Positions 18,701-30,049 of a stretch of DNA of 64,000 nucleotides are shown here, one piece after another. A program made the position numbers and the translations under genes. The notes below the pieces were generated by a model. That model saw only the letters and a program-made list of their open reading frames with translations, was not told the DNA's origin and made no database searches. The stretch covers positions 124,001 to 188,000 of the forward strand of contig NZ_RHQN01000004.1 in assembly GCF_003935425.1 (NCBI RefSeq), written 5' to 3'. Origin of the DNA: Pseudomonas sp. v388. GTDB taxonomy: Bacteria; Pseudomonadota; Gammaproteobacteria; Pseudomonadales; Pseudomonadaceae. Every line of letters begins with the position of its first letter. Position 1 is the stretch's first letter.

Positions 18701-21700
18701 TCAGGCGCAGGTGGAACGGCGGCTGGTTCAACAGATCGAAACCGGCCTCGCGCTCGGCCTTGAGCAGCGCTTGCAGCCTCGGCTCTTGCTGATCCGCCGC
18801 CACATCGCGCCAGTCCAGGTAATCGAACGGCGTGTTGCCCGGTTTGTGGATGACCTGCAGCATGGTTTCGCCGATGTCCCAGCAGAACGAGGCGCGCAGC
18901 GCTTCGTGACGGGCGATCACCGCCTGCCAGGCCTGGGCGAAACGCTGCGGGTCCAGGGCGCTGTTGATGCGGTAGCGATCCTGCATGTAGTACAGGCCGG
19001 TGCCCGGTTCCAGCAGGGTATGCAGCAACATGCCTTCCTGCATCGGGGTCAGCGGGTAGACGTCGTCGATGTTCGCCGCCGCCACCGGCAGGGCGTCCAG
19101 CTGCGTCTGGTTCAGGCCAGCCAGCGGGAAATCCGACGGCGTCAGGCCGCCGCTGCCATCGGCCAGACAGTGGGCGATCAGCCCCTGCAACTGCTCGACA
19201 TACGCCTCGGCCAGCTCAGCGATGGCCTGCGGCTGATAACGCTCCTTGCTGAAGGTCCAGCGCAGCACCAGTTCGCCGCCGTAGACCTGGCTGTCGATGC
19301 TCAATTCGTTGGGCAACGGCGCATGCGGATCGTGGGCCGCGCCCGCTGATTCGTCCAGGGGGCGGAACAGTGCGTCGTCACCGAAGCTCTGGTCGAACTG
19401 GCCCAGGTAATTGAAGGTGATGGGCGCAGTCGGCAGCGCCTGCATGGCGGCGCGGCTGGCGCCGTCAGCCAGATAACGCAGCACGCCATAGCCCAGGCCC
19501 TTGTGCGGCACCTGGCGCAGCTGCTCCTTGATGGCCTTGATCGACTCGCCATACCCCGCGTTCGCTACGGGCGTCAGGCGCAGCGGGTAGGCGCTGGTGA
19601 ACCAGCCGACGCTGCGGGTCAGGTCGATGTCGTCGAACAGGGTTTCGCGGCCGTGACCTTCCAGCTGAATCAGGGTTGAGTCCTGCCCGCTCCAGCGGCA
19701 GACCACTTGGGCCAGCGCGGTCAGCAGCAGGTCGTTGACCTGGGTTCGATAGGCGCTCGGCGCCTGTTGCAACAGTTGTCGGGTGCGAGTCGCGTCGAGG
19801 CGCACGCTGAGGGTCTGGGCATGTCGATGTTGCTGACCGCCCTGCTCGGCTGCGCCCGGCAGAACCACGCTCGGGCCGTCCAGTTGCTGCTGCCACCCGT
19901 TCAGTTCTTCACGCAGCGATTCGCTGCCCGCATAAGCCAGCAAGCGCGCCGCCCAGTCGCGCAAGGCGCTGGTCTTGGCCGGCAGCTGTCCGCGTTTCCC
20001 GGCGCGGAGTTGGCGATAGGCGTTTTGCAGGTCATCCAGCAGCACCCGCCATGAGACACCGTCGACCACCAGGTGGTGAATCACGATCAACAGGCGTTGT
20101 TCACCCCGCGGGCCATTGACCTGCAGGGCGCGCAGCAGCGGGCCGTTCTCCAGACTGAGGCTGCGTTGCGTGTCGGCATACAGCGCCGCGCACTCGCTCA
20201 TGTCGGCGACGGTCACCTGCGTCAGCAACGACTCGCCGCTCAACGCCCGATGTTCGGCGCGCCACTGACCGGCCTGTTCGTAGAAGCTCAGGCGCAACGC
20301 ATCGTGATGCTCCAATACGGCCTTGAGCGCCTGGTCCAGTGCATGAGAATCCAGTGTTTCGGTGGGTTCCAGCAGCACTGCCTGGTTCCAGTGCTGACGC
20401 TGCGGCACCGGGGTTTGCAGGAACCAGTGCTGGATCGGCGTCAGGCCGGAGTCGCCGACCAGCAGACCTTGCTCCGCAACGATCTGTTCGCTGGCAGTGG
20501 CGACGGCTGCCAGGCTGCGCACGGTCTGGTGCTGGAACAGATCACGGGGCGTGAAGTGAATCCCGACCTGTCGCGCACGGCTGACCACCTGGATCGACAG
20601 AATCGAATCGCCGCCCAGTTCGAAGAAGTTGTCGTCGACGCCCAATTGCTCGACGTTCAGCACCGCGCACCAGATGCCGGCCAGCGTGTGCTCCAGCGCA
20701 TTGGCCGGCGCCACGTACTGCTGGCGATTGAGGTCCGGGTCCGGCGCGGGCAAGGCACGGCGATCAAGCTTGCCGTTGGCGGTCAGCGGCATGGCGTCCA
20801 GCAGGATCAGATGGGTGGGGACCATGTAGTCCGGGAGCGACTGTTTCAAATACGCTTTGAGTTGATCAGGCAAATCGATGCTGGACGCCTGTAGGAGCGA
20901 CCGGACGGCGATCCGTCCTGGTCGCGAAGACTGATTTTCGGAAGACGCATTTGCTGTGGATGTACTGGCCTCTTCGCGACCAAGGTCGCTGCTACAGGGG
21001 TGGTGCTCACAGGTCAGGTAAGCGACCAGCAGGCCATCGAGGGCCAGCACCACGGCTTCGCGTACCGTTTCGTGCTCCAGCAAGCGGGTTTCGATCTCGC
21101 CCAGCTCGATCCGGAAGCCGCGAATTTTCACTTGATGGTCGATACGGCCCAGGTATTCCACCTGGGCGTCGCTACGCTGGCGTACCAGATCGCCGGTGCG
21201 ATACAGGCGACCGCCGTCGGTGGCAAAGGGATCGGGTATGAAGCGTTCGGCGGTCATGGCCGGGCGCTGGTGGTAACCCTGGGCCAGGCCCGCGCCACCT
21301 ACATGCAGCTCGCCGCTCGCACCCTGGGGAACCAGCGCCAGGTCGGCGTCCAGCACATAGGCCACCCGCGCACCCACCACACTGCCGATCGGCACGCTGG
21401 CTTCGCCCTCTTCCAACTGCTGCGGCGCGAGGCTGGCCAGCGGCATGACCACGGTTTCAGTCGGGCCGTAGGCGTTGAAAAACAGCTCAGGCGTGAACAC
21501 GGCGCGGATGCGATGCAGATGCTCGCCGGTCAGCGCTTCGCCACCAGTGATGCACATGCGCACCGGCAAGGTCTGGCCTTGAGTCGCCAGCCACTGCGCC
21601 AACTGGCTGCCGTAGCTGGGCGTGAAACCCAGGATATTGACCTGCTGCTCGCGGATCAGGCTGCAGATTTCTTCGGCATCCCACTGACCCTGAGCCCGCA

Positions 21701-24700
21701 GCACCACCCGCGCGCCACTGAGCAACGGCACCAGCAAACGCTCGGTGGCGGCGTCAAAATTGATCGAATAGAAGTGCAGTTCGCAATCGCTGGGCTGCAT
21801 GTCGAAACGGCGGATCACCGCCTGGCAATGCATGGCGATTTCACCATGGGACACCACCACGCCCTTGGGCTTGCCGGTGGAGCCGGAGGTGTAGATCAGG
21901 TACGCCTGATGCTGCGGCAAGGTGCGCATCGGCAGCTCGTCGGCCGGGTAGTCCGTCAGCGCAGCCGAGTCCTGTTCCAGGCACCAGCGCGCCACGCCTG
22001 CGGGCAATTCACCCAGGGCGTCGAGCAGCGTGACATGGCTGAGCAACAGGCCGACGCCGCTGTCTTCGATCATGTACTGCAGGCGTTCAATCGGATATTC
22101 AGGGTCCAGCGGCACATAGGCGCCACCGGCCTTGAGGATCGCCAACAGGCCGACCACCATGTCCAGCGAACGCTCCAGCGCCAGGCCGACCCGCACTTGC
22201 GGCCCGACACCTCGCTCGCGCAGCATCCAGGCCAGACGGTTGGCGCGGGCGTCGAGTTCGCTGTAGCTCAGGGTTTGCCCAGCGAAGGTCAGCGCTGCAG
22301 CGGCGCCCCGCGCCTTGGCCTGCGCGGCGAACAGACCGTGAATAGTCTGGTCGAGGCGCTGCTCGCCGGCCTCGACACCCAGGCTGTCGAGGATGTGTTG
22401 ACGCTCGGCGGCTTCCAGCAATGGCAATTCGCTGAGGCGCTGCTCAGGCTCGGCCAGCACGGCTTCCAGCAGGTTGAGCCAGTGCCCGGCCATGCGCGCA
22501 ATGCGCGGCTCGTCGAACAGGTCGCAGCTGTAAGTCAGGCAACAGCCCAGGCGATGATCCAGTTCGGTGACCTCAAGGTTGAGGTCGAACTTGGTGGCCC
22601 GGGCGTCGTTGACCTGATAATCGACGGTCATGCCCGCCAGCTCGCGGCGCTGCTGGAATTCCCAGCGCTGCACGTTGCACATCACCTGGAACAGCGGGTT
22701 GTAGGCGGCACTGCGCGGCGGTTGCAGGGCTTCCACCAGATGATCGAACGGCAGGTCCTGATGGGACTGGCCTTCGATCACCGTATGGCGCACCTGCTCC
22801 AGCAGTTGCTCGACGCTCATCTGGCCGTCGAGCTGCACGCGCAGCACCTGAGTGTTGAGGAACGCACCGATCAGCCCTTCGCTTTCCGGGCGAATCCGGT
22901 TGGCCACCGGCGCGCCGATACGCAGGTCGGTCTGGCCGCTGTAGCGATAGAGCAGCGCGGCCAGGGTGGCAGTCATGGTCATGAACAGCGTCAGGCCGTT
23001 GCGCGCATTGAAGGCGCGGACCTTCGCCGCCAGTTCCTCGCTCAGGTCAAAGCGGTACAACTCGCCCTGATGGCTTTGCACCGGCGGCCGCGGTCGGTCG
23101 GCGGGCAGTTCCAGCAACGGGTGCTCGTTGCCCAGTTGCGCAGTCCAGTAATCCAGCTGGCGCTGACGCTCGCCGGCCTCCATCCATTGCCGCTGCCAGA
23201 CGCTGTAATCCAGGTACTGCACGGCCAGTGGTTGCAGCGGCGAAGGTCGACCTTCGATGAACGCTTCGTAGAGTACGCCCAGCTCCCGGGCGAAGATGTC
23301 CATGGCCCAGCCTTCGGTGACGATGTGGTGCAGGGTCAGGACGAAGTAATGTTCCAGTTCACCGGCACGCACCAGACAGGCACGCAGCAGCGGGCCGGTT
23401 TCCAGATCGAAAGGCCGGTGCGCTTCGCTGTCGGCCAAGGCTTGCAGCCGCTGGGCGCGGACGTCGGGCTCCAGCGCCGAAACGTCCTGCCACTCGACAC
23501 GTACATTGCTGTGTTCGGCCACTTTCTGGCAGGCCACGCCGTCGATGCTCGGGAACGTGGTGCGCAGGGTTTCGTGGCGCTGGATCAACGCCTGCAAGGC
23601 CGCTTCGAAGCACTCGATATTCAGCACGCCTTTCAAGCGCGCCATGCCGCCGACGTTGTAGGCCGGGCTGTCGGGTTCCATCTGCCAGAGGAACCACATG
23701 CGTTGCTGGGAATACGACAGCGGCACCGGCCGGCTGCGGTCGACCTTTGCAATCGGCCGATGGCTGTTGCCGGCGCCCAAGGCCTGAATCGCCTCGACCT
23801 GCGCGGCGAAAGCGCCCAGTTCGCTGGCTTCGAACAGGGTGCGCAACGGCAAGTCGATGTCGCAGGCATGGCGCACGCGGGAAATGATCTGGGTCGCCAG
23901 CAACGAATGCCCGCCCAGTTCGAAGAAGTCATCGCGCAGGCCGATGCGCGGCACGCCCAGCACTTCGCGCCACACTGCCGCGACCTGCTTTTGCAGCGCG
24001 GTTTCGGGCTCGACGTGTTCACGAGCCTGCCATTGCGGTGCCGGCAAGGCGCGGCGGTCCAGCTTGCCGCTGGGGCTCAACGGCATGCTGGCGAGACGTA
24101 CCAGTTGCGACGGCACCATGTAATCCGGCAGTTCCAGCGCCAGGGCAGCCTTGAGGCGCTCGATCTGCGCGGCTTCGGGCTCTGCATCCGAGGTCGTCGT
24201 GTAATAGCCGATCAGCTGCGGCCCGGCGACGGTGTCGCGCACCAGCACGGTGGCCTGGGCGATGCCCTGTTGAGCCAGCAAGCGGGCTTCGATTTCCTGA
24301 GGTTCGACCCGGAAGCCACGCAGCTTGACCTGCTGATCGAGGCGACCGAGGTATTCCAGCGCGCCGTCGGCAGCCCAGCGCACCTGATCGCCGGTGCGAT
24401 ACAGACGCGCTCCCGGCTCGCCCAACGGGTCGGCAACAAAACGCTCGGCGCTCAAACCGGGACGCCCCAGATAACCCCGCGCCAGACCAACGCCGCCAAT
24501 GCACAGCTCACCGGCCACGCCACGAGGCAGCGGATTCAGTTCGGCATCCAGCACCCGGCACAGCACATTGCCCAGCGGGCGGCCGATGGGTGAGCGCTCG
24601 CCATCCTCCGAGGTGCAATGCCAATGGGTGACGTTGATCGCGGTTTCGGTCGGGCCGTAACGGTTGTGCAGTTGCACGTGGGGCAATTGTTCCAGCACCC

Positions 24701-27700
24701 GGTCACGCAGCTGCGCGGGCAAGGCTTCGCCGCCGGAGAACAGGCGGCGCAGGCTGGTGCAGCCTTGGGTCAGCGGTTCGTCGACGAACAATTGCAGCAG
24801 CGGCGGCACAAAATGCAGGGTCGTCACGCCGTGTTGCTGAACCAGCCCGGCAATGCGTTGCGGGTCGCGGTGTTCACCGGGGCCTGCCAGCAGCAGGCGG
24901 CAACCGGTGATCAGCGGCCAGAAGCATTCCCACACCGAGACATCGAAACTGATCGGCGCCTTTTGCATCAGCACATCGGTTTCATCCAGGGCGTAAGTGG
25001 CTTGCATCCATTGCAGGCGCTCGGCCAAAGCTCGGTGAGTGGTGCCGACGGCCTTGGGCTGGCCGGTGGAACCGGAGGTGTAGATGACGTAAGCCAGATT
25101 GTCGCCATGCAGATGCAGGCCCGGCGCGCTGGCCGGCCAGCTGTCCAGATTCAGGGTGTCCATGGCAATGACGCTGACGCGTTCGGCGCTGGGCAGATCG
25201 CCCAGCAACGGGCTTTGGGTCAGCAGCAACGACACGCCGCTGTCGGTCAGCATGTAGGCCAGGCGTTCAGCCGGGTAATCCGGGTCCAGCGGCACATAGG
25301 CGCCACCGGCCTTGAGAATCGCCAGCAAACCGATCAGCAACTGCGGCGAACGCTCGGCGGCAATCGCCACCGGCACGTCCGGGCCGACACCCTTGTCGCG
25401 CAGGTAATGGGCCAGACGGTTGGCTTGAGTGTGCAGCTCGGCGTAGTCGAGGCTGCCGGTTTCCCACAGCAGCGCAGTGCGCTGCGGCGTGTGCTGGGCT
25501 TGCAGATTCACCAGTTCCGGCAGCCAGCGCCGGGCAGGCGCGCAAGGTGCCGCGCCCCAGGTCGCCTGTTCAGCCTGTTCAGCGGCGCTGAGCAGTTGCA
25601 GATCGCCCAGCGCGGTAGTCGGGTGCTGGCTGATCCGGGTCAGCAGGCCGATGAAGTGCTGGGCCATGCGAACAATGGTGTCGCGCTCGAACAGCTCGTC
25701 GGCGTAATCGAACGACAGGCTCAAGCGACCGTTACGGTCTTCTTCGCTGTGCAGTTGCAGGTCGAACTTGGCTTCGCGGCTGTGCCATGCCAGCTCATCG
25801 GCCAACAGACCCGGCAAACGGCGCAGCGCCGAGCAATCCCGCTGCTGGTGGTTGAACATCACCTGGTACAGGCCGTGCTCTCGGGCTTGGGGGAAGGCTT
25901 CGAGCAACTGGTCGAACGGCAAATCCTGATTGGCCTGGGCGTCGAGCGCGGCTTGACGGGTGTGGGCCAGCAGGTCGGTGAACGGCTGGCGCGGGTCCAG
26001 CTCGGCGCGCATCACCAGGGTGTTGATGAAGAACCCGACCAGCCCGCGGGTTTCGTTGCGTGGCCGGTTGGCGCCCGGCACGCCGATGCGGATGTCGCGC
26101 TGCCCGCTGTAGCGATGCAGCAAACCCTGGAACCCGGCCAGCAGCAGCATGAACGGCGTCGCCTGCCAGGCTTGCGCGGTACTGCGCACGGCGGCGCTGA
26201 GTTCGGCACTCAGGCGCAGGCTGTAACGCGAGGCGCTGTGGTGCAGGCGTGCGGATCGGGGATGGTCGGTGGCCAGCGACAAGACCGGTTGTTCGTCACC
26301 CAGCTGGCCTTTCCAGTAATCGAGTTGACGTTCGGCCTCGCCGCGCGCCAGCCATTCGCGCTGCCACTGGCCGTAGTCGGCGTAACGCACCGGCAAAGGC
26401 TCCAGCACCAATGGCTGGCTTTGCACGGCGGCGGCATACAGGCGCGAGAACTCGTCGATCAGGACGTCCAGCGACCAGCCGTCGGCGACGATGTGATGCA
26501 CGGTCACCAACAGCTGATGCTCTTGCTCGTCCAGGCGCACCAGCACGAGCCGCAGCAGCGGGCCGCTTTCCAGGTCGAACGGCAGGCGCGCCTGCTCTTC
26601 GCGAATCTGTTGCGCCTGGGCTTGCCGCTGTTCGGCGGGCACGTCGCAAAGGTCGCGAAGCTCCAGGCGCAATTGCCCCGGTGCGTCGATACGCTGCAAC
26701 GCCACGGCATCGCGCTCGTAGAAGCGGGTGCGCAAGGATTCATGGCGCTCGATCAGGTGCTGGAAGCTGTCGCGCAGCGCGTTCAGGTCCAGCTCACCGC
26801 GAAGGTGCAGGCCGCCGGGAATGTTGTAGGCGCTGCTGTGGCGGTCCAGCTGCCACAGGAACCACAACCGGTTTTGGGCCAGGGATTGCGGCAACGCGTC
26901 GTTGCCCGGCAGGCGTGCGATGGCATCGGCAGCCTGGCCGCCCTCACTGTGCGCCTGAAGCTGTGCGGTGAATGCCGCCAGGGTCGGCGCCTCGAACAGC
27001 AGGCGCAGGTTCAGCTCGATACCCAGTTTTTCCCGCAGGCTCGCCACCACTTGCGTCGCGAGGATGGAGTTGCCGCCCAGCAGGAAGAAATGATCGTCCG
27101 CCGAGACGTGCTCGAGGTTCAGGTGCTCACACCAGACGCCGGCGACCCGGGCTTGCAGGTCGCTACCCGGCTCAATGACCGGCTGGCGCTCGAGCGCTGC
27201 GCTGTCGGGGAAAACCGCATAGCTGTCCAGATCACCGCTGGCCAGCCGGGTGCGACAAGCCGAGCGCTGCAACTTGCCGCTGGACGTTTTGGGCAAGGCG
27301 CCGGGGTTGAGCAACACCACCACGCTCGGCGCCTCCTGAAACGCCTCGGCCACGGCCTGGCGGATGGCGTTGATCAGCCCGCCGGCCGGCAGGATTTTCT
27401 GCACGCTGCGGCTGACTTCGGCGGCAATGCCGATGCCTTCGCCACCATCCTGGGCCACGGCAAACGCCGCGACCCGGCCCTTGCGCACGGCGTCGATGTC
27501 GCGTTCGACGACTTTTTCGATGTCCTGCGGATACAGGTTGTGGCCACGCACGATCAGCATGTCTTTCAGGCGCCCGGTGATGTACAGCTCGCCATGGCGC
27601 TGGAAGCCCAGGTCGCCGGTGCGCAGCCAGGTCCGGCCGGCGTGTTCGACGAAAGTCCTGGCGGTCGCCTCGGGATTGCGCCAGTAGCCGTGGGCGATGC

Positions 27701-28913
27701 TCGGGCCACAGGCCCAGACTTCACCGATCAGGTTTTCGCCCAGCAAGTCGAGGCTCTGTGGATCGGCGATCAGCACGCCGTGGCCGGGCTGCGCGGTGCC
27801 GCAGCTCATGACCGGGTTGCCGTCGCCCGGCTCGGCGACGTTGCGGGCCAGCGCCTGCTCGTCCAGACGCAACGAGGGGATGCCTTTGCCACGCCGACCA
27901 CCGGCGACGAACAGGGTCGCCTCGGCCAGCCCGTAGGAGGCAAAGAAGCTGTCGGGGGTGAAGCCGCAGCTGGCGAATTTCTCGGCGAAGTTGTCCAGGC
28001 TGTCCTGGCGGATCGGTTCGGAGCCGGAATAGGCCACGCGCCAGTGGCTCAGGTCCAGCCGCTCAAGGGCTGAATCGCTGACCCGCGCGGCGCACAGCTG
28101 ATAGGCGAAGTCCGGCCCGCCGCTGATGGTGCCGCGATATCGGCTGATCGCTTCCAGCCAGCGCAACGGCCGGGTGAGGAAATAGGCCGGCGCCATCAGC
28201 ACACACGGCACGCCACTGAAAACCGGTTGCAACAGGCCACCGATCAAGCCCATGTCGTGGTACAGCGGCAGCCAGCTGACGATCACGTCATCGGCATTCA
28301 GATCGATCCCGAAACCGTGGCGGATCAGCGCTTCGTTGGCCACCAGGTTGCCGTGAGTGACCTGCACACCCTTGGGCAAGGCCGTGGAACCGGACGTGTA
28401 TTGCAGAAAGGCAATGTCATCGCTGCCCAGCGTCGGGCCTTGCCAGCCTTCGGCCAGCGCGCTGTCCAGGGTATCGACGCAGAACAACGACGGGGCATCG
28501 ACGCTGCTCAGTTCATCCATTTGCAGCAACGCATCGTGCAGGTCCGATCCGGTCAGCAGCAGACGCGGTTCGGCGTCGGCGATGATCGACAGCAGGCGTT
28601 CCTGATGGTGGCGACGGTTGGACTCCGGCGGATAGGCCGGCACTGCGATAACCCCGGCGTACAGGCAGGCGAAGAACGCCGCAACGTAGTCCGGGCCGCT
28701 GTGGAACAACAGGATGGCCCGGTCGCCGGGCGACGCCTGCTGCTTGAGGGCGGCGGCGATGGTCCGCGCCCGCAGGTCCAGATCATGGTAGGTCAACACC
28801 TGGCCCTGGTCGTTCTCGTCGGTGAGAAAGCGCAGGGCCAGGCGGTCCGGCGTCTGGGCCGCGCGATGTTGCAGCGCATGGGCCAGGGTTTCGGGGAGTT
28901 CAAACGCATCCAT
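15768..28913 (-). CDS. pvdL: PvdL, chromophore peptide synthetase of pyoverdine
   Basis: 4381 residues. Domain order with rough positions: acyl-AMP ligase (1-590), carrier (Ser about 616), condensation (680-1110), A1 (1135-1600), carrier (1670), condensation (1730-2160), A2 (2200-2700), carrier GGDS (2770), epimerase with [10 protein letters not shown] (2825-3245), condensation (3285-3720), A3 (3760-4260), carrier (4320). This is the conserved PvdL layout that makes acyl-L-Glu-D-Tyr-L-Dab. Pocket codes read D-V-W-H-F-G-R-I-N (A1), D-A-E-G-I-G-A-V-M (A2) and D-I-W-E-L-T-A-D-D (A3); the last is a known Dab code. Glu and Tyr are assigned by PvdL orthology. A2 and A3 carry REP-derived in-frame insertions. 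The PAO1 protein is about 40 residues shorter. The start at 28913 follows an AGGA 12 bases upstream. Confidence 0.97.
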   Translation of the reverse strand: MDAFELPETLAHALQHRAAQTPDRLALRFLTDENDQGQVLTYHDLDLRARTIAAALKQQASPGDRAILLFHSGPDYVAAFFACLYAGVIAVPAYPPESNRRHHQERLLSIIADAEPRLLLTGSDLHDALLQMDELSSVDAPSLFCVDTLDSALAEGWQGPTLGSDDIAFLQYTSGSTALPKGVQVTHGNLVANEALIRHGFGIDLNADDVIVSWLPLYHDMGLIGGLLQPVFSGVPCVLMAPAYFLTRPLRWLEAISRYRGTISGGPDFAYQLCAARVSDSALERLDLSHWRVAYSGSEPIRQDSLDNFAEKFASCGFTPDSFFASYGLAEATLFVAGGRRGKGIPSLRLDEQALARNVAEPGDGNPVMSCGTAQPGHGVLIADPQSLDLLGENLIGEVWACGPSIAHGYWRNPEATARTFVEHAGRTWLRTGDLGFQRHGELYITGRLKDMLIVRGHNLYPQDIEKVVERDIDAVRKGRVAAFAVAQDGGEGIGIAAEVSRSVQKILPAGGLINAIRQAVAEAFQEAPSVVVLLNPGALPKTSSGKLQRSACRTRLASGDLDSYAVFPDSAALERQPVIEPGSDLQARVAGVWCEHLNLEHVSADDHFFLLGGNSILATQVVASLREKLGIELNLRLLFEAPTLAAFTAQLQAHSEGGQAADAIARLPGNDALPQSLAQNRLWFLWQLDRHSSAYNIPGGLHLRGELDLNALRDSFQHLIERHESLRTRFYERDAVALQRIDAPGQLRLELRDLCDVPAEQRQAQAQQIREEQARLPFDLESGPLLRLVLVRLDEQEHQLLVTVHHIVADGWSLDVLIDEFSRLYAAAVQSQPLVLEPLPVRYADYGQWQREWLARGEAERQLDYWKGQLGDEQPVLSLATDHPRSARLHHSASRYSLRLSAELSAAVRSTAQAWQATPFMLLLAGFQGLLHRYSGQRDIRIGVPGANRPRNETRGLVGFFINTLVMRAELDPRQPFTDLLAHTRQAALDAQANQDLPFDQLLEAFPQAREHGLYQVMFNHQQRDCSALRRLPGLLADELAWHSREAKFDLQLHSEEDRNGRLSLSFDYADELFERDTIVRMAQHFIGLLTRISQHPTTALGDLQLLSAAEQAEQATWGAAPCAPARRWLPELVNLQAQHTPQRTALLWETGSLDYAELHTQANRLAHYLRDKGVGPDVPVAIAAERSPQLLIGLLAILKAGGAYVPLDPDYPAERLAYMLTDSGVSLLLTQSPLLGDLPSAERVSVIAMDTLNLDSWPASAPGLHLHGDNLAYVIYTSGSTGQPKAVGTTHRALAERLQWMQATYALDETDVLMQKAPISFDVSVWECFWPLITGCRLLLAGPGEHRDPQRIAGLVQQHGVTTLHFVPPLLQLFVDEPLTQGCTSLRRLFSGGEALPAQLRDRVLEQLPHVQLHNRYGPTETAINVTHWHCTSEDGERSPIGRPLGNVLCRVLDAELNPLPRGVAGELCIGGVGLARGYLGRPGLSAERFVADPLGEPGARLYRTGDQVRWAADGALEYLGRLDQQVKLRGFRVEPQEIEARLLAQQGIAQATVLVRDTVAGPQLIGYYTTTSDAEPEAAQIERLKAALALELPDYMVPSQLVRLASMPLSPSGKLDRRALPAPQWQAREHVEPETALQKQVAAVWREVLGVPRIGLRDDFFELGGHSLLATQIISRVRHACDIDLPLRTLFEASELGAFAAQVEAIQALGAGNSHRPIAKVDRSRPVPLSYSQQRMWFLWQMEPDSPAYNVGGMARLKGVLNIECFEAALQALIQRHETLRTTFPSIDGVACQKVAEHSNVRVEWQDVSALEPDVRAQRLQALADSEAHRPFDLETGPLLRACLVRAGELEHYFVLTLHHIVTEGWAMDIFARELGVLYEAFIEGRPSPLQPLAVQYLDYSVWQRQWMEAGERQRQLDYWTAQLGNEHPLLELPADRPRPPVQSHQGELYRFDLSEELAAKVRAFNARNGLTLFMTMTATLAALLYRYSGQTDLRIGAPVANRIRPESEGLIGAFLNTQVLRVQLDGQMSVEQLLEQVRHTVIEGQSHQDLPFDHLVEALQPPRSAAYNPLFQVMCNVQRWEFQQRRELAGMTVDYQVNDARATKFDLNLEVTELDHRLGCCLTYSCDLFDEPRIARMAGHWLNLLEAVLAEPEQRLSELPLLEAAERQHILDSLGVEAGEQRLDQTIHGLFAAQAKARGAAAALTFAGQTLSYSELDARANRLAWMLRERGVGPQVRVGLALERSLDMVVGLLAILKAGGAYVPLDPEYPIERLQYMIEDSGVGLLLSHVTLLDALGELPAGVARWCLEQDSAALTDYPADELPMRTLPQHQAYLIYTSGSTGKPKGVVVSHGEIAMHCQAVIRRFDMQPSDCELHFYSINFDAATERLLVPLLSGARVVLRAQGQWDAEEICSLIREQQVNILGFTPSYGSQLAQWLATQGQTLPVRMCITGGEALTGEHLHRIRAVFTPELFFNAYGPTETVVMPLASLAPQQLEEGEASVPIGSVVGARVAYVLDADLALVPQGASGELHVGGAGLAQGYHQRPAMTAERFIPDPFATDGGRLYRTGDLVRQRSDAQVEYLGRIDHQVKIRGFRIELGEIETRLLEHETVREAVVLALDGLLVAYLTCEHHPCSSDLGREEASTSTANASSENQSSRPGRIAVRSLLQASSIDLPDQLKAYLKQSLPDYMVPTHLILLDAMPLTANGKLDRRALPAPDPDLNRQQYVAPANALEHTLAGIWCAVLNVEQLGVDDNFFELGGDSILSIQVVSRARQVGIHFTPRDLFQHQTVRSLAAVATASEQIVAEQGLLVGDSGLTPIQHWFLQTPVPQRQHWNQAVLLEPTETLDSHALDQALKAVLEHHDALRLSFYEQAGQWRAEHRALSGESLLTQVTVADMSECAALYADTQRSLSLENGPLLRALQVNGPRGEQRLLIVIHHLVVDGVSWRVLLDDLQNAYRQLRAGKRGQLPAKTSALRDWAARLLAYAGSESLREELNGWQQQLDGPSVVLPGAAEQGGQQHRHAQTLSVRLDATRTRQLLQQAPSAYRTQVNDLLLTALAQVVCRWSGQDSTLIQLEGHGRETLFDDIDLTRSVGWFTSAYPLRLTPVANAGYGESIKAIKEQLRQVPHKGLGYGVLRYLADGASRAAMQALPTAPITFNYLGQFDQSFGDDALFRPLDESAGAAHDPHAPLPNELSIDSQVYGGELVLRWTFSKERYQPQAIAELAEAYVEQLQGLIAHCLADGSGGLTPSDFPLAGLNQTQLDALPVAAANIDDVYPLTPMQEGMLLHTLLEPGTGLYYMQDRYRINSALDPQRFAQAWQAVIARHEALRASFCWDIGETMLQVIHKPGNTPFDYLDWRDVAADQQEPRLQALLKAEREAGFDLLNQPPFHLRLIRVDEARYWFMMSNHHILIDAWCRSLLMNDFFDIYTALGEDRDAQLAAAPRYRDYIAWLQHRGLAQARDWWRENLQGFARPTPIPSDRPFQREHAGDSGGMIVGDCYTRLAVSDGVRLRELAQQQQLTVNTFAQAAWALTLRRLSGDRDVVFGVTVAGRPVEMPQMQRTVGLFINTIALRIGMPGLEQRCSVRQWLSGLLESNMELREYEYLPLVSIQENSELPKGLPLFDSLFVFENAPVEVSVLDRAQSLNATSDSGRTHTNYPLTAVCYPGDDLGLHLSYDQRYFDETTVQSMLGEFKRLLLALVDGFHGDMAELPLLDEQERDFLIEGCNRSAREYPLQQSYVELFEAQVKAHPQRIAVSCLEQHWDYAQLNGVANRLGHGLIEAGVGLDQPVALLAERGPQLLGMIIGSFKAGAGYLPLDPALPNSRLSGVIVQSRTPVLVCSAECQAQAEALLALIEPAERPQLLAWEQVQQGGFGEHDPGRYSAGDNLAYVIFTSGSTGQPKGVMVEQRGMLNNQLSKVPYLELSERDVIAQTASQSFDISVWQFLAAPLFGARVDIVPNDIARDPCALLAHVQRQGISVLESVPSLITGLLAEDNACLDSLRWLLPTGEAMPPELASQWLHRYPQIGLVNAYGPAECSDDVAFFRVDTASTRSTYLPIGTPTDNNRLYLLDEALELVPLGAVGELCVAGTGVGRGYVGDPRRTVPVFVPNPYGAPGERLYRTGDLARRRADGVLEYVGRVDFQVKIRGYRIELGEIEARLQAHPAVSETVVIALDGQLVAYLVCRSQRAAIRLAGEEGTTSVAVVSPENQSSRPRSLLQDQLRTYLKQSLPDYMVPTHLVLLDSMPLTPNGKLDRKALPKPDTSQLQQDYVAPQTELEQQLAGIWADVLKVERVGITDNFFELGGHSLLATQVVNRAQQLLQRTVPLRAMFEFNTVQGLAAHLHSLGGQQVDEQKFDRLEDLMAELEGL
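16222..16328. repeat. REPIN-like element inside PvdL A3 (Dab domain)
   Basis: TGTAGGAGCGACCTTGGTCG starts at 16222 and the inverted end GGCTCCTACA finishes at 16328. The interior CTGATTTTCGG and CTACGGATGTAGTGCCCTCT resemble the element in A2. It is translated in frame (about residues 4195-4230) between LVAYLVC and LPDYMVP. The two arms belong to slightly different REP variants (the right arm has TTCGCCAGCAAG). Confidence 0.8.
20889..20996. repeat. REPIN-like element inside PvdL A2 (Tyr domain)
   Basis: TGTAGGAGCGACC (20890-20902) and the near-inverse GGTCGCTGCTACA (20984-20996) bracket a spacer with GACTGATTTTCGG and CTCTTCGCGACCAAG. It is translated in frame (about residues 2635-2675) between LVAYLTC and LPDYMVP, the same linker as in A3 and the Lys synthetase. 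A1 of the same protein has no such insert. Confidence 0.8.
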
Positions 28914-28973
28914 GATGAGGTTCCTGCTGTATTCGGCTTGCCAAATGGGGTCTGGATTTCGGTAACGACGGGA

Positions 28974-29732
28974 TCAGCCGGCGGCTCTGGCCGGTTGGCG
29001 CGCCGCGCTGTTGCGCCAGCGCGCCAGGTGCTGCTCGGCGTAACGCCGCAGTTGGCGGAGCAAAGGCGCTTGCTGCTCGACCAGGTAGAAGTGATGGCCT
29101 TCGAACATGTCCAGGGAAAAGCCGGTGCTGGTGTCTTCCTGCCAGTCGAGCAGTTCCTCGACGCTGACGCTGTCCTGCTTGCCGCCGAACACATGGATCG
29201 GTACGCCCAGCGGCTCGCGACCGCCGTGCACGAAACTGCCGCACAACAGGAAATCGGCGCGCAGGATCGGCAGCATCATGTGCATCAGTTCATCGTTGCT
29301 CAGCACGCTTTCGCTGGTGCCTTGCAGCTCGCGCAGACGATCGCGCAGCTGTTGGTCGGTTTTCTCGACCGCATAGTCGGAAACATCACGCCGCGCAGGA
29401 CCAGCAGTGGCCGAGGCGAACAACGCCAATGGCGCCGGCAGGTTTCGGGCGCGCAGTGCGTGGGCCAGTTCGAAAGCCAGCAGGCCGCCCAGGCTGTGGC
29501 CGAACAAGGCGTAAGGGGTGTCGAGTTCGGCAGCGATTTCATCGGCCAGGCGAGCGGCCAAGGCAGCGATATCGGTCTGCAAGGGTTCGCCCATGCGCAT
29601 GCCGCGCCCCGGCAGTTCCAGCGGTCGCAGGTTGAGCCAGTCCGGCAGCTTGCGCCGCCATGGGCTGTAGAACATCGCGCTGGCCCCCGAATACGGCAGG
29701 CAGAACAGTTTCAGGCTCGCAGACGTGGTCAT
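28974..29732 (-). CDS. pvdG: PvdG, type II thioesterase of pyoverdine synthesis
   Basis: 252 residues, alpha/beta-hydrolase of the GrsT/type II thioesterase family. The nucleophile elbow GHSLGG (Ser about residue 99) and the C-terminal His in FEGHHFYL are present. Such enzymes clear misloaded or blocked carrier domains of NRPS lines in the cytoplasm. It is 60 bp upstream of pvdL on the same strand and probably co-transcribed from the PvdS box at 29847-29870. Its ATG overlaps the stop of a 21-codon ORF that has a much better ribosome binding site, suggesting coupled translation. Confidence 0.93.
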   Translation of the reverse strand: MTTSASLKLFCLPYSGASAMFYSPWRRKLPDWLNLRPLELPGRGMRMGEPLQTDIAALAARLADEIAAELDTPYALFGHSLGGLLAFELAHALRARNLPAPLALFASATAGPARRDVSDYAVEKTDQQLRDRLRELQGTSESVLSNDELMHMMLPILRADFLLCGSFVHGGREPLGVPIHVFGGKQDSVSVEELLDWQEDTSTGFSLDMFEGHHFYLVEQQAPLLRQLRRYAEQHLARWRNSAARQPARAAG

Positions 29733-29794
29733 TGCAGGCCCTGCCGTTGCCTGGCGCCGAGATCAGAGCTGCGGTATACGCGGTCGAAACCCAT
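29729..29794 (-). CDS. Small ORF (21 aa) overlapping and possibly coupled to pvdG
   Basis: ATG at 29794 preceded by AGGAGG six bases upstream; the peptide is [20 protein letters not shown] plus Q. Its TGA overlaps the pvdG ATG (ATGA), while pvdG itself has no comparable ribosome binding site. It lies downstream of the PvdS box, inside the expected 5' leader of the pvdG-pvdL transcript. The peptide is basic and has no signal peptide or recognised domain. It may be a translational-coupling leader or simply a landing site for ribosomes; function is unknown. Confidence 0.5.
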   Translation of the reverse strand: MGFDRVYRSSDLGARQRQGLQ

Positions 29795-29846
29795 GGTGTC
29801 CTCCTGGTGTGATGCCCGCTGCCGGGGCGGCGTGTCACCAATGAGA

Positions 29847-29870
29847 ACGGATGGCCTTCAGAAATAATTA
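29847..29870 (-). promoter_or_regulatory. PvdS-dependent iron-starvation box for pvdG-pvdL
   Basis: Minus strand CTAATT, 16 bp, CGTTCTC, 53 bp before the small ORF and 115 bp before pvdG. One mismatch to the TAAAT-N16-CGT consensus. Confidence 0.7.
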
Positions 29871-29951
29871 GTCGCACTTGCACCCCTTGACCCGCGTGGG
29901 TGCAGCACTCATCGACCTGCCCTGATTAAGTGCGCTGATTCAATTTCGCAT

Positions 29952-29980
29952 TTGACAATAATTATCATTAAGACTAATTT
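29952..29980 (+). promoter_or_regulatory. pvdS promoter overlapped by a Fur box
   Basis: TTGACA (29952-29957), 17 bp, TAATTT (29975-29980) forms a sigma-70-type promoter. Between them GACAATAATTATCATTAAG (29954-29972) reads as three degenerate NATWAT units, matching a Fur operator. Iron-loaded Fur binding here would block RNA polymerase, the established control of pvdS in Pseudomonas. The predicted start is about 60 bp before the gene. Confidence 0.75.
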
Positions 29981-30049
29981 ATCGGCCCATCAAGGGGTGC
30001 GACGCAATGACTCGCCCCTCACACATGGCTTCGTAGCAAGGTGAATTCA

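Noticed and set aside
21000-24593. Long open frame (about 1197 codons) on the plus strand
   Set aside because: It is antisense to pvdL, caused by high GC content at third codon positions. The minus-strand frame has complete NRPS motifs, and the plus-strand translation has none.
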